DNA of 64,000 nt, from assembly GCF_030151085.1 (NCBI RefSeq), contig NZ_JASLER010000006.1, forward strand, positions 1 through 64,000. Reading direction: 5' to 3'. Below, piece by piece: positions 35,962 to 43,096 of this stretch (position 1 is the first letter of the stretch; each line of letters opens with the position of its first letter). The stretch is from Bacteroides sp. (GTDB taxonomy: Bacteria > Bacteroidota > Bacteroidia > Bacteroidales > Bacteroidaceae). The notes under the pieces were generated by a model that saw nothing but the letters and a program-made list of their open reading frames with translations, was not told where the DNA came from and made no database searches. A program made the position numbers and the translations under genes.

Positions 35962-36573
35962 ATGGAAACAATTTCAAACACCCTCTTCTGGATATCCAAC
36001 GGACTGCTGGTTCCTGTCGTTGTACTGCTGTTACTTTTCTTCTTTCGCGCCATCATTCTTGCCGGAGGCTTCTTCGGGGAGTTCTACCAACGCATGAAAC
36101 TACAAAAGCAATTGGCAGAAATGCTGGAAACCGTAACCACCGAAACCATAGACGAGCAGTTGCAGCTACTTCCGCCTGCCGGCAATTCTCCGTTGCTTCG
36201 TTGTTTGAAGAAGCTGTCGGAGCATAGGGACAATGCAGCCTATTGCGAGCGCATGTTGGCAAACTATGAGGTGGATGCGGAGAAAGAGTTAGGACGTTCG
36301 CGCACCTTTATCAAATTAGGCCCGATGTTGGGGTTGATGGGTACTCTCATTCCGATGGGCCCCGCATTGGTAGGATTGGCCAACGGAGATATCTCCTCAA
36401 TGGCATATAATATGCAGGTTGCTTTTGCCACTACGGTTGTGGGACTGGTTATTGCCGCTGTTGGCGTCGTAACGCTACAAGTAAAGCAACGTTGGTATGC
36501 CCGCGAGATGAACGATCTGGACTACCTCGACAAGACACTCCGAAACGAAACCTCTAATACTGTGAAAGGATGA
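35962..36573 (+). CDS. hmuU: MotA/TolQ/ExbB-family proton channel protein, HmuU-like
   Basis: This 203-residue protein has an N-terminal helix (about 12-38), a cytoplasmic helical segment (about 40-110) and two C-terminal helices. The signature 'FIKLGPMLGLMGTLIPMGPALVGL' and 'QVAFATTVVGLVIAAVGVVTLQVKQRWYAREM' are those of ExbB/TolQ/MotA proton channels. It overlaps the next gene by 4 bases (ATGA). With the DUF2149 protein it could form an ExbBD-like motor energising the CobN-like protein or the receptors. Confidence 0.85.
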   Translation: METISNTLFWISNGLLVPVVVLLLLFFFRAIILAGGFFGEFYQRMKLQKQLAEMLETVTTETIDEQLQLLPPAGNSPLLRCLKKLSEHRDNAAYCERMLANYEVDAEKELGRSRTFIKLGPMLGLMGTLIPMGPALVGLANGDISSMAYNMQVAFATTVVGLVIAAVGVVTLQVKQRWYAREMNDLDYLDKTLRNETSNTVKG

Positions 36574-36896
36574 AACGGAACAAACTTCTGCACAATGATA
36601 CTGATTCCGACCCTATGGGTACGGTAGCCAATCTTTTCGATGTAGCTATGGTATTTGCTGTAGCGTTGATGGTAGCCCTTGTTTCTCGTTTCAGCATGAC
36701 GGAGATGTTCTCGAAAGAAGATTTCACCATGGTGAAAAACCCCGGAAAGGAAAACATGGAGATTATCACCAAAGAAGGCAAAGAAATCAAGAAATACACG
36801 CCCAGCGAAGAGCAAAAAACATCCGGCAAGAGAGGGAAAAAAGTAGGTATCGCCTATGAGCTTGAGAATGGAGAGATCATTTATGTGCCCGAATGA
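36570..36896 (+). CDS. hmuV: DUF2149 protein, ExbD-like, HmuV-like
   Basis: This 108-residue protein has one N-terminal membrane helix with an acidic residue at its start, 'VANLFDVAMVFAVALMVALV' (Asp24). This resembles the ExbD/MotB helix in which a single Asp carries protons. A hydrophilic C-terminal part with 'GKKVGIAYELENGEIIYVPE' follows. It is the last gene of the riboswitch operon, overlapping the ExbB-like gene. The family's function is not established; the ExbD analogy is my inference from topology and the Asp. Confidence 0.8.
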   Translation: MKRNKLLHNDTDSDPMGTVANLFDVAMVFAVALMVALVSRFSMTEMFSKEDFTMVKNPGKENMEIITKEGKEIKKYTPSEEQKTSGKRGKKVGIAYELENGEIIYVPE

Positions 36897-36975
36897 AATA
36901 AGCATTACCTAGATATAGCTATTTTACCCCTCAGTATAACAACTTTTAAGTATTTCAACCTATTGAAGTGGTACG

Positions 36976-36983
36976 TACCTTTG
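36976..36983 (+). promoter_or_regulatory. -7 promoter element of receptor 4
   Basis: TACCTTTG fits TAnnTTTG and lies 27 bases before the receptor 4 start codon. The short leader leaves no room for a riboswitch, unlike receptors 1-3. Confidence 0.65.
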
Positions 36984-37009
36984 CGCTGTTATTTAAAATA
37001 AAACAATAA

Positions 37010-39073
37010 ATGATAAAGCAAAGACTTTGGACCGCCCTACTGATAGGGGGAGTTATTACAACCAGTGTATATGCACAAGCCGATAAAGGCGATAGTGAAG
37101 ACATCACTCAAAAGGTATTTGAGTTAAACCCTGTGGTCGTCACAGGAACAGGAACACACCAGCGGCTGAAAAACACACCCGCACCGGTATCGGTCATCAC
37201 CGCCAACGAGATAAAACGTGCCGGAATCACCGACTTCCAGCAGGCTATGACCATGATGGTACCTTCATTATCTTTCTCGCCCAACGCTATGGGTTCATAC
37301 TTGATGATGAACGGACTCTCTAATAAATATGTATTGATACTGCTGAACGGCCGGAAAATGACCGGTGACATCAGTGGCAATATCGACATCAGCCAGATAG
37401 ATATGAGCCGCGTAAAACGTATCGAAGTATTGAACGGAGCCGCTTCCTCGCTTTATGGTTCCGATGCCATAGCCGGTGTTATCAATATCATTACCAACCA
37501 GCCCAAAGAGGAAATATCTTTTTCTTCGAACAGCCGTTATACAGGAAAGAATCAATTTACACAAGGACTCAATCTGGACATTGCCAAAGGGAAGCTAGGA
37601 TCATACACAGCTTTCAAGTACGACCATTCCGACGGTTGGCAAAACAGTGGACTGACCGAAAGCGGTGACGAGCTGATTGAAACATTAGATCAGCTATCTG
37701 TGGGGTACAACACTAATAATTTCTCGCAACAATTCACCTACGATGCTACGGATAAGCTCTCTTTCTACGCCAACGGAGGGTATTACTGGCACATGACCGA
37801 CCGTCCCATTGAACGTGAAGGTATAGACGGTGGAAACAAATACAATACCCATTACGAAGGATATAACTGGGGAACGGGGGCGAAATACAAATTAAGCAAC
37901 CGTAACTCCATCCAACTGGATTATGTAGGCAACAATTACACTTCACGTTATAACTATATGTTGGCATCCGGTGATTACTTGCCGGGAGATTATTCGTTTA
38001 CCAAAAGGCAGAAGTTCCATGATGCCGAATTGAAAGGTATATTCGGCTTTACGACCAATAGTACTACTGTGTTTGGAATAGATTACCGTCAGGATATACT
38101 GGTCCGTCCGGATGCAGAAGTAGACAAGGGGTTGTATACGTTGTCCGGCTACGGCCAGCATGAGGTGAAACTTTGGGATCATCTCACGGGTATCGTAGGT
38201 TTGCGTTACGATCATCACGAACAGGCCGGCGGACGTTTCACGCCTAAGGTAGCAGCGATGTATAATATTGGCAATTTCAATCTTCGTGCCACATACGCAG
38301 CAGGTTTCCGGGCTCCCGGAATAGACGAGCTGTATTACAGCATGTTCAAGAAGATGGGCAGTAAATATACCATTTCGATAGGAGACAAAGACTTAAAGCC
38401 GGAACACAGCAATTACTACTCGGTAAACATGGAGTACCGCACCAATCGTTTCAGTGCATCCGTTACCGGTTACTTGAACTTCCTGACCGATATGGTTACT
38501 TCAAAAACGACTCCTTTCAATGATCTGCCGGCAGAACAGCAAGCGCAATTAAAGGATGAGTTTAAGGAACTGAACGATTTATCTTCTACTGCCAAAGTCA
38601 ACCTGAAAGAATACATCAACTTCGAGAAAGCGGCTGTACGTGGTTTTGAAGTCAATCTGTCAGGCAATCCGTTTGCAGGTTTCACACTGACGGGTAATTA
38701 TACATACGCTTATGCTCGTGGCAAAGGGGAAGAGGGATGGCAAAACATTCAGCGTAGTATCCGCCATACGGCAACTCTCAGCGGAAACTATGTTCATAGT
38801 TGGAGCGATTATACATTAAATATCAATCTGAACGGTCGTTTGCAGAGCAAGTGTTACTATCCGGGGGATGTTGACGGCGATGCTCCAGGATACGGCATCT
38901 GGAATCTTAACACGCGCCATTCGTTCGATTGTTTCAGGAATCTTTCCCTGGAACCGGGCATCGGCATCGACAATATCTTTAATAAAAAGGATATGCGTCC
39001 TCTGAATAAGAACTTTACGCTGTATTCGCCGGGACGAATGGTGGTGGTTAGCTTGGCGTTGAAACTTAAATAA
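37010..39073 (+). CDS. BtuB-like TonB-dependent receptor 4
   Basis: The receptor (687 aa) has a signal peptide ending near 'SVYAQ' (residue 23), 'NPVVVTGTGTHQRLKNTPAPVSVIT', a plug ending 'GAASSLYGSDAIAGVINIITNQP', and a barrel ending 'TLYSPGRMVVVSLALKLK'. It is clearly paralogous to receptor 3, most closely in the first 180 residues and in the 'AGFRAPG(L/I)DELY' segment. Its own promoter lies just upstream. A third exported CbiK homologue follows after 24 bases, giving a second receptor-chelatase unit beside the HmuSTUV-like operon. Confidence 0.9.
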   Translation: MIKQRLWTALLIGGVITTSVYAQADKGDSEDITQKVFELNPVVVTGTGTHQRLKNTPAPVSVITANEIKRAGITDFQQAMTMMVPSLSFSPNAMGSYLMMNGLSNKYVLILLNGRKMTGDISGNIDISQIDMSRVKRIEVLNGAASSLYGSDAIAGVINIITNQPKEEISFSSNSRYTGKNQFTQGLNLDIAKGKLGSYTAFKYDHSDGWQNSGLTESGDELIETLDQLSVGYNTNNFSQQFTYDATDKLSFYANGGYYWHMTDRPIEREGIDGGNKYNTHYEGYNWGTGAKYKLSNRNSIQLDYVGNNYTSRYNYMLASGDYLPGDYSFTKRQKFHDAELKGIFGFTTNSTTVFGIDYRQDILVRPDAEVDKGLYTLSGYGQHEVKLWDHLTGIVGLRYDHHEQAGGRFTPKVAAMYNIGNFNLRATYAAGFRAPGIDELYYSMFKKMGSKYTISIGDKDLKPEHSNYYSVNMEYRTNRFSASVTGYLNFLTDMVTSKTTPFNDLPAEQQAQLKDEFKELNDLSSTAKVNLKEYINFEKAAVRGFEVNLSGNPFAGFTLTGNYTYAYARGKGEEGWQNIQRSIRHTATLSGNYVHSWSDYTLNINLNGRLQSKCYYPGDVDGDAPGYGIWNLNTRHSFDCFRNLSLEPGIGIDNIFNKKDMRPLNKNFTLYSPGRMVVVSLALKLK

Positions 39074-39097
39074 TCAATCATTCATAACCAATAGAAT

Positions 39098-39922
39098 ATG
39101 AAACATTTTATTATAACTCTCTGTTTGTTGGGCATCAGTCTCTTCTCCTTGGCGCAAGAAGAGAAAGCGGCACTGCTTATCACTCATTATGGAAGTTCGG
39201 ACTCTGAAACACGTGCACTGACGCTCGATGTCATTACCCGTGAAGCCAAAGAGGCATTTCCACAATTTGAAGTGCGTGAAGCCTATATCTCTCCTATTGT
39301 ACGCAAAAGACTGGCGAAAGAGGGTATCGTGAAAGATAGTCCCATTGACGCTCTGCTGAAACTTCGTGCTGACGGTTTTCAGAAAATCTATATTCAGAGC
39401 ACTACGCTGATTGAAGGTAGTGAGATGACTTCTGTACGCAGGGATGCAGATAAAGTACGTCCTTTCTTCAAAGAGATAAAAGTAGGTAATCCGCTGCTCT
39501 ATTCGGTGGAAGATTGCGAAAAGGTTATCAGTCTGTTGACGAAGGAACAAACCGGGAAGAAAGAAGATGTTGTGTATGTGGGGCATGGCAACCAACTGCC
39601 CAGTACAGCCACATACGCCATGCTGGACTTTATGATGAAGGCGCATGGTTGGAAGAACTTCCATGTCAGTACCATCGAAGGTTATCCGACTGTAGAGGCT
39701 ACTTTGATGCAGTTGAAGGAAACAAGCCCCAAAACGATTACTTTAGTTCCATTATTGCTGGTATGTGGAAACCATACCAAAGAAGATATTGCCGGTGTAT
39801 GGAAAGAAAAACTAGAGAAGGAAGGTTATCAAGTAAAGGTGCGTATGCAAGGTTTGGGTGAAAACCAAGCGATCCGGCAATTATATTTCGACCATATCAA
39901 AAGCATAATAAACGAGAAATAA
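39098..39922 (+). CDS. Exported CbiK-like chelatase 3
   Basis: This 274-residue protein has a signal peptide (about 1-19, 'FSLAQ'), then a chelatase core that starts at once: 'KAALLITHYGSSDSETRALTLDVI', 'VVYVGHGNQLPSTATY' with His163, and 'LVPLLLVCGNHTKEDIAGVWKE' with His226. In the second motif the usual Asp-His-Ala is changed to Asn-His-Thr, so the metal site may have altered preference. The mature protein is close to the size of Salmonella CbiK. It is co-transcribed with receptor 4. Confidence 0.86.
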   Translation: MKHFIITLCLLGISLFSLAQEEKAALLITHYGSSDSETRALTLDVITREAKEAFPQFEVREAYISPIVRKRLAKEGIVKDSPIDALLKLRADGFQKIYIQSTTLIEGSEMTSVRRDADKVRPFFKEIKVGNPLLYSVEDCEKVISLLTKEQTGKKEDVVYVGHGNQLPSTATYAMLDFMMKAHGWKNFHVSTIEGYPTVEATLMQLKETSPKTITLVPLLLVCGNHTKEDIAGVWKEKLEKEGYQVKVRMQGLGENQAIRQLYFDHIKSIINEK

Positions 39923-39952
39923 TCAGCATTGAGATACGAAAAAAACGAGAAG

Positions 39953-40000
39953 GTCCACCGCTCGCTCCGCCCCACCTGCGGAGTTTGCGGTGGACTTTTT
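39953..40000. terminator. Bidirectional terminator between CbiK 3 and the HU-related gene
   Basis: Arms 39953-39961 and 39987-39995 (GTCCACCGC with GCGGTGGAC) pair over 9 bp, with an inner CTCCGC/GCGGAG stem. The right arm is followed by TTTTT and the left arm is preceded by a run of A, so it can work for both convergent genes. Confidence 0.82.
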
Positions 40001-40012
40001 CGTGGGTAGTGT

Positions 40013-40513
40013 TTATCCCAAGGGATTGTCATTCTCGTCGCCGGAACCACCGGTGGAGCCTCCGCCGGAGATCCCCTTGGCTACCTTGTAGGCAGCGAGC
40101 GAAGAGTAGCTGACGCCTGCTTCGAGTACGCCGCCATTCTGAAACTGGAGATTCTTGATAACACCCTCGCGAAGCGTCTTCGAGGGAGTGAAGAGGATGC
40201 GTGGCTCTTTAATCATCTGCCCCGCATTGAAGGTGGTTATATCCTCTACGCCTTCGCTTTTGAAGGTGATGCGCAGAGTACCCAGGTCGCCCACTTTTAC
40301 GATATGTCCTTGCAGGAGCTGCTGCATGGCGTATTTTCCCAGGAGATCCAGTGATGCTTCCATTTCGATGGGGGCCGTGGTGGTATTCTCGGTGGCGGCA
40401 CGGGTCATGGTCTTGACGTCTTGCGCATCGTTGCCAATAGGGATGGCGTACCATTTCTTCTTAGCAACCTTGTCCTTGGGATTAATTTTCTGAACTAACT
40501 TATACTTGTACAT
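40013..40513 (-). CDS. HU-related DNA-binding protein with Gly-rich tail
   Basis: This 166-residue protein belongs to the HU-related family of Bacteroidetes. It starts 'MYKYKLVQKINPKDKVAKKKWYAIP' and has the HU-like segment 'LGKYAMQQLLQGHIVKVGDLGTLRITFKSEG' followed by 'EPRILFTPSKTLREGVIKNLQF'. The tail 'GISGGGSTGGSGDENDNPLG' is typical of the family. It probably binds DNA as a nucleoid-type protein. The upstream region (40514-40880) carries a palindrome array and a long hairpin. Confidence 0.9.
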   Translation of the reverse strand: MYKYKLVQKINPKDKVAKKKWYAIPIGNDAQDVKTMTRAATENTTTAPIEMEASLDLLGKYAMQQLLQGHIVKVGDLGTLRITFKSEGVEDITTFNAGQMIKEPRILFTPSKTLREGVIKNLQFQNGGVLEAGVSYSSLAAYKVAKGISGGGSTGGSGDENDNPLG

Positions 40514-40652
40514 AGTGTTTTTAAGTTTTAGCCGATTTGTTCAATGATATTACTTTATAATTATTCAGGTGTCGGCGTCTTTCGGCGATAGGCAGGAGGC
40601 ATTCGTGAGAGTCCGCACTAGGTGGATATTGTCGGCGGCAAGTGAGGGGTAA

Positions 40653-40764
40653 TGACACTGGTGTGTCACTGGTAATGACATACGGTATGTCATAGGTGGT
40701 GACATACAGTATCTCATGGGTGACGACATACGGTATGTCATGAGTGGTGACATACAGTATGTCA
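40653..40764. repeat. Array of five palindromes with 24-bp period
   Basis: Palindromes of 16-17 bases begin at 40653, 40676, 40700, 40724 and 40748, spaced 23, 24, 24 and 24 bases. The core is TGACATACGGTATGTCA or TGACATACAGTATGTCA; the first unit is TGACACTGGTGTGTCA, and the third has one broken position. The units are joined by short GTGGTGA-like linkers. The array sits 140-250 bases upstream of the HU-related gene. Multiple binding sites for a dimeric regulator or a structural nucleoid element are possible. The gap 40514-41036 holds no convincing gene. Confidence 0.88.
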
Positions 40765-40833
40765 TTATCACCTCCACGCCTACCCCTTCCACAGATACTC
40801 CTGAGCAAGGTCAGCAGGCAGTTCTTGCACGCA

Positions 40834-40880
40834 AAAGGCTCCGGTACCGACAGAGGGTTCTGTCTTGTACCGGAGCCTTT
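40834..40880. repeat. Long hairpin upstream of the palindrome array
   Basis: Outer arms 40834-40847 and 40867-40880 pair perfectly over 14 bp (AAAGGCTCCGGTAC with GTACCGGAGCCTTT). After a small internal loop an inner 6-bp stem (40849-40854 with 40859-40864) continues. On the minus strand the stem is followed by TTTTG, so it may terminate the DUF4160/DUF2442 transcript. Confidence 0.75.
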
Positions 40881-41036
40881 CATCTACTGTTCGTTGCGGT
40901 TTCGCCCGTCCTACGTGTGGGTAGCGGACGGCTTTGCAACGGCAGGACAAATGTAATACTTTATTTCCGTCCGACAAAGGATATAGGGATGTTTCTGCAG
41001 GAAAAAATGGAGATTATGAGTTATTGAGTTCTCTAC

Positions 41037-41321
41037 TCAAATACAATCCAAAGGATTACGTTTCATAATCAGCGGATAGCGTTCGGGGTGCTTGAGGCTC
41101 TCTATCTCCAAATCAACGCCCAAAGTTTCCCATTCAATAGCCGAACGTCCCGACATGCGCACATTCAGCACGTCGGAGATGCGAGCGTCTCTGAGCCAAG
41201 GCATACGATTGTACGAAATGAAAAAGTCATTTCCCTGCACCGAAAGCATGATGCCTTGGGCATTAATCATCAATACGCTTACCGATGTGTTCTGTAAACC
41301 GGCGTTTAAATTCGTCTCCAT
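41037..41321 (-). CDS. DUF2442-domain protein
   Basis: This 94-residue protein has the DUF2442 pattern 'GNDFFISYNRMPWLRDARISDVLNV' followed by 'GRSAIEWETLGVDLEIESL'. Its start overlaps the end of the DUF4160 gene by 59 bases in a different frame. DUF4160/DUF2442 pairs recur widely and are often listed as toxin-antitoxin-like modules, but no activity is established to my knowledge. Confidence 0.85.
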   Translation of the reverse strand: METNLNAGLQNTSVSVLMINAQGIMLSVQGNDFFISYNRMPWLRDARISDVLNVRMSGRSAIEWETLGVDLEIESLKHPERYPLIMKRNPLDCI

Positions 41322-41514
41322 ATCGCTCTAAGATTTGAGTTATTTTCTTTAAGTCCTTATTAGTAAAGCCGTAATTCTCGGCAAGTTCCACGGACGGTTC
41401 CAACCAGAACTTCGCTTCACACTCCGCTTTCACCACATGAATATGCCGCCGTTCTTCCTCATTTGAGAAGATTTTGAAGCAATAACCGTCTTCACGTCTA
41501 AATACCGGACTCAT
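41263..41514 (-). CDS. DUF4160-domain protein
   Basis: This 83-residue protein starts 'MSPVFRREDGYCFKIFSNEEERRHIHVVKAECEAKFWL', matching DUF4160 with its 'E..HPHIHV'-like His pair ('RRHIHV'). The C-terminal helix is 'NKDLKKITQILERYGDEFKRRFTEHIG'. It is upstream of and overlaps the DUF2442 gene, so the two are made together. It resembles a small toxin-antitoxin-like cassette inserted between the chelatase island and the corrin cassette. Confidence 0.85.
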   Translation of the reverse strand: MSPVFRREDGYCFKIFSNEEERRHIHVVKAECEAKFWLEPSVELAENYGFTNKDLKKITQILERYGDEFKRRFTEHIGKRIDD

Positions 41515-41631
41515 AGTTTATTATTTTATATCGAGCCAAAGATATTTATTTTATACTGAATAACAATGTCCGGCAAGAGATTTTGTTCAGCATACGGAAG
41601 AGATTTCTTCGCTTACATCAAATTTATGTCT

Positions 41632-41639
41632 TATCTTTG
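41632..41639 (+). promoter_or_regulatory. -7 promoter element of the corrin cassette
   Basis: TATCTTTG matches TAnnTTTG 24 bases before the cbiH-cbiC start. The leader is too short for a cobalamin riboswitch. Confidence 0.7.
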
Positions 41640-41662
41640 CATCTCTAATAGAAAATACGGAT

Positions 41663-43072
41663 ATGAAACAACCCAAAATAATTGTTGCCGGTATCGGACC
41701 GGGCAACGAACTAGACATTACTCCCGCCGTTATCTCCGCTTTACAAGAATCTGATGTAGTGGTGGGATATAAATATTACTTCCAGTTTGTCACTCCCCAT
41801 CTTCGTCCCGAAACAGAATGCATAGACACCGGCATGAAGCGTGAACGCACTCGTGCCGAACAAGCTTTCGAACTGGCCGAACAAGGAAAAACTGTTTGTG
41901 TCATCAGTTCCGGAGATGCCGGTATTTACGGCATGACACCGCTTATTTATGAAATGAAGCGCGAACGGAACAGTTCTGTAGAGATCATCTCATTGCCCGG
42001 TATCAGCGCTTTCCAAAAGGCAGCTTCCCTACTCGGTGCTCCTGTAGGACATGACTTCTGCGTGATTTCCCTTTCAGACCTGATGACACCTTGGGAACGC
42101 ATTGAGAAAAGAATCATTGCCGCCGCTTCCGCCGATTTTGTGACCGCTGTATATAATCCCAAAAGTGAAGGCCGTTACTGGCAACTCTATCGCCTGAAAG
42201 AACTCTTTCTACAAGAAGGACGTTCACCGGAGACTCCCGTAGGTTATGTACGCCAGGCAGGGCGACCGGAACAAGAAGTACACATCACCACGCTAGAGGA
42301 ATTTAATCCCGAAGAGGTGGACATGTTCACCGTTGTCCTGATAGGCAATTCGCAATCTTACGAATGGAATGGCGCTTTTATAACACCCCGTGGTTATTAT
42401 CGTGAAACGGATACTCAAGCGAAAAGCATCGGTCAAGACATCATGATCCGTAGTTTCCGTACCATCGAGAAGGAACTGAAGAATAAAGATATTCCCCTCG
42501 ACCATAAATGGGCCCTGCTACACGCCATACATACCACAGCCGATTTCGAGATGGAAAACCTCTTGCTTACCGATGAAGGAGCAGTAGCGTCACTCTATCA
42601 GAACATCGAAAATGGAAAGATCAAGACGATCATTACCGATGTGACCATGGCAGCCAGCGGCATCCGCAAAGGCGCCCTACAACGCCTCGGCATAGAAGTG
42701 AAATGTTACCTCGGAGATGCCCGCACCGCAACAATGGCTACCGAAAAAGGAATCACCCGCACACAAGCCGGTATCCGTCTGGCAGTAGAAGAACATCCGG
42801 ATGCCCTTTTTGTATTCGGCAATGCCCCTACCGCACTCATGGAACTTTGCGACCTGATACGTAAAGATAAAGCCAAACCCGCAGGCATCATTGCAGCCCC
42901 CGTAGGCTTTGTACATGTGCAAGAGTCCAAGCACATGGCCAAACCTTTTACCCGCATCCCGAAGATCATAGTAGAAGGACGCAAAGGCGGTAGCAATCTG
43001 GCAGCAACATTGATGAATGCAGTATTATGCTTTAATGATGCAGAGCAACTGAGACCGGGAAGAGACGTGTAA
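41663..43072 (+). CDS. Fused CbiH (precorrin-3B C17-methyltransferase) and CbiC (precorrin-8X methylmutase)
   Basis: The product (469 aa) has an N-terminal CobJ/CbiH methyltransferase (residues about 4-240: 'VAGIGPGNELDITPAVISAL', 'VCVISSGDAGIYGM', 'YNPKSEGRYWQL', 'VLIGNSQSYEWNGAFITPRGY') and a C-terminal CbiC/CobH domain (about 258-465: 'IMIRSFRTIEKEL', 'HAIHTTADFEME' with the proton-shuttling His, 'DVTMAASGIRKGAL', 'NAPTALMELCDLI'). The first domain contracts the ring after C17 methylation; the second moves the methyl group from C11 to C12. It is the first gene of the corrin cassette. Confidence 0.93.
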   Translation: MKQPKIIVAGIGPGNELDITPAVISALQESDVVVGYKYYFQFVTPHLRPETECIDTGMKRERTRAEQAFELAEQGKTVCVISSGDAGIYGMTPLIYEMKRERNSSVEIISLPGISAFQKAASLLGAPVGHDFCVISLSDLMTPWERIEKRIIAAASADFVTAVYNPKSEGRYWQLYRLKELFLQEGRSPETPVGYVRQAGRPEQEVHITTLEEFNPEEVDMFTVVLIGNSQSYEWNGAFITPRGYYRETDTQAKSIGQDIMIRSFRTIEKELKNKDIPLDHKWALLHAIHTTADFEMENLLLTDEGAVASLYQNIENGKIKTIITDVTMAASGIRKGALQRLGIEVKCYLGDARTATMATEKGITRTQAGIRLAVEEHPDALFVFGNAPTALMELCDLIRKDKAKPAGIIAAPVGFVHVQESKHMAKPFTRIPKIIVEGRKGGSNLAATLMNAVLCFNDAEQLRPGRDV

Positions 43073-43096
43073 ATAGTGATTAGTGATTTGTTTGTA

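Noticed and set aside
36897..37009. Possible riboswitch before receptor 4
   Set aside because: Only 113 bases, no aptamer blocks, and a promoter element 27 bases before the ATG.
40653..40764. Possible CRISPR array
   Set aside because: Units are 24 bases with almost no variable spacer, each is palindromic, there are only five, and no cas genes are nearby.
40521..40883. Minus-strand open frame of 120 codons across the palindrome array and hairpin
   Set aside because: Its translation is a repeat of Tyr-Val-Thr-Thr-type units produced by the 24-bp palindromes, and it runs through a long hairpin. No recognisable domain or start context.
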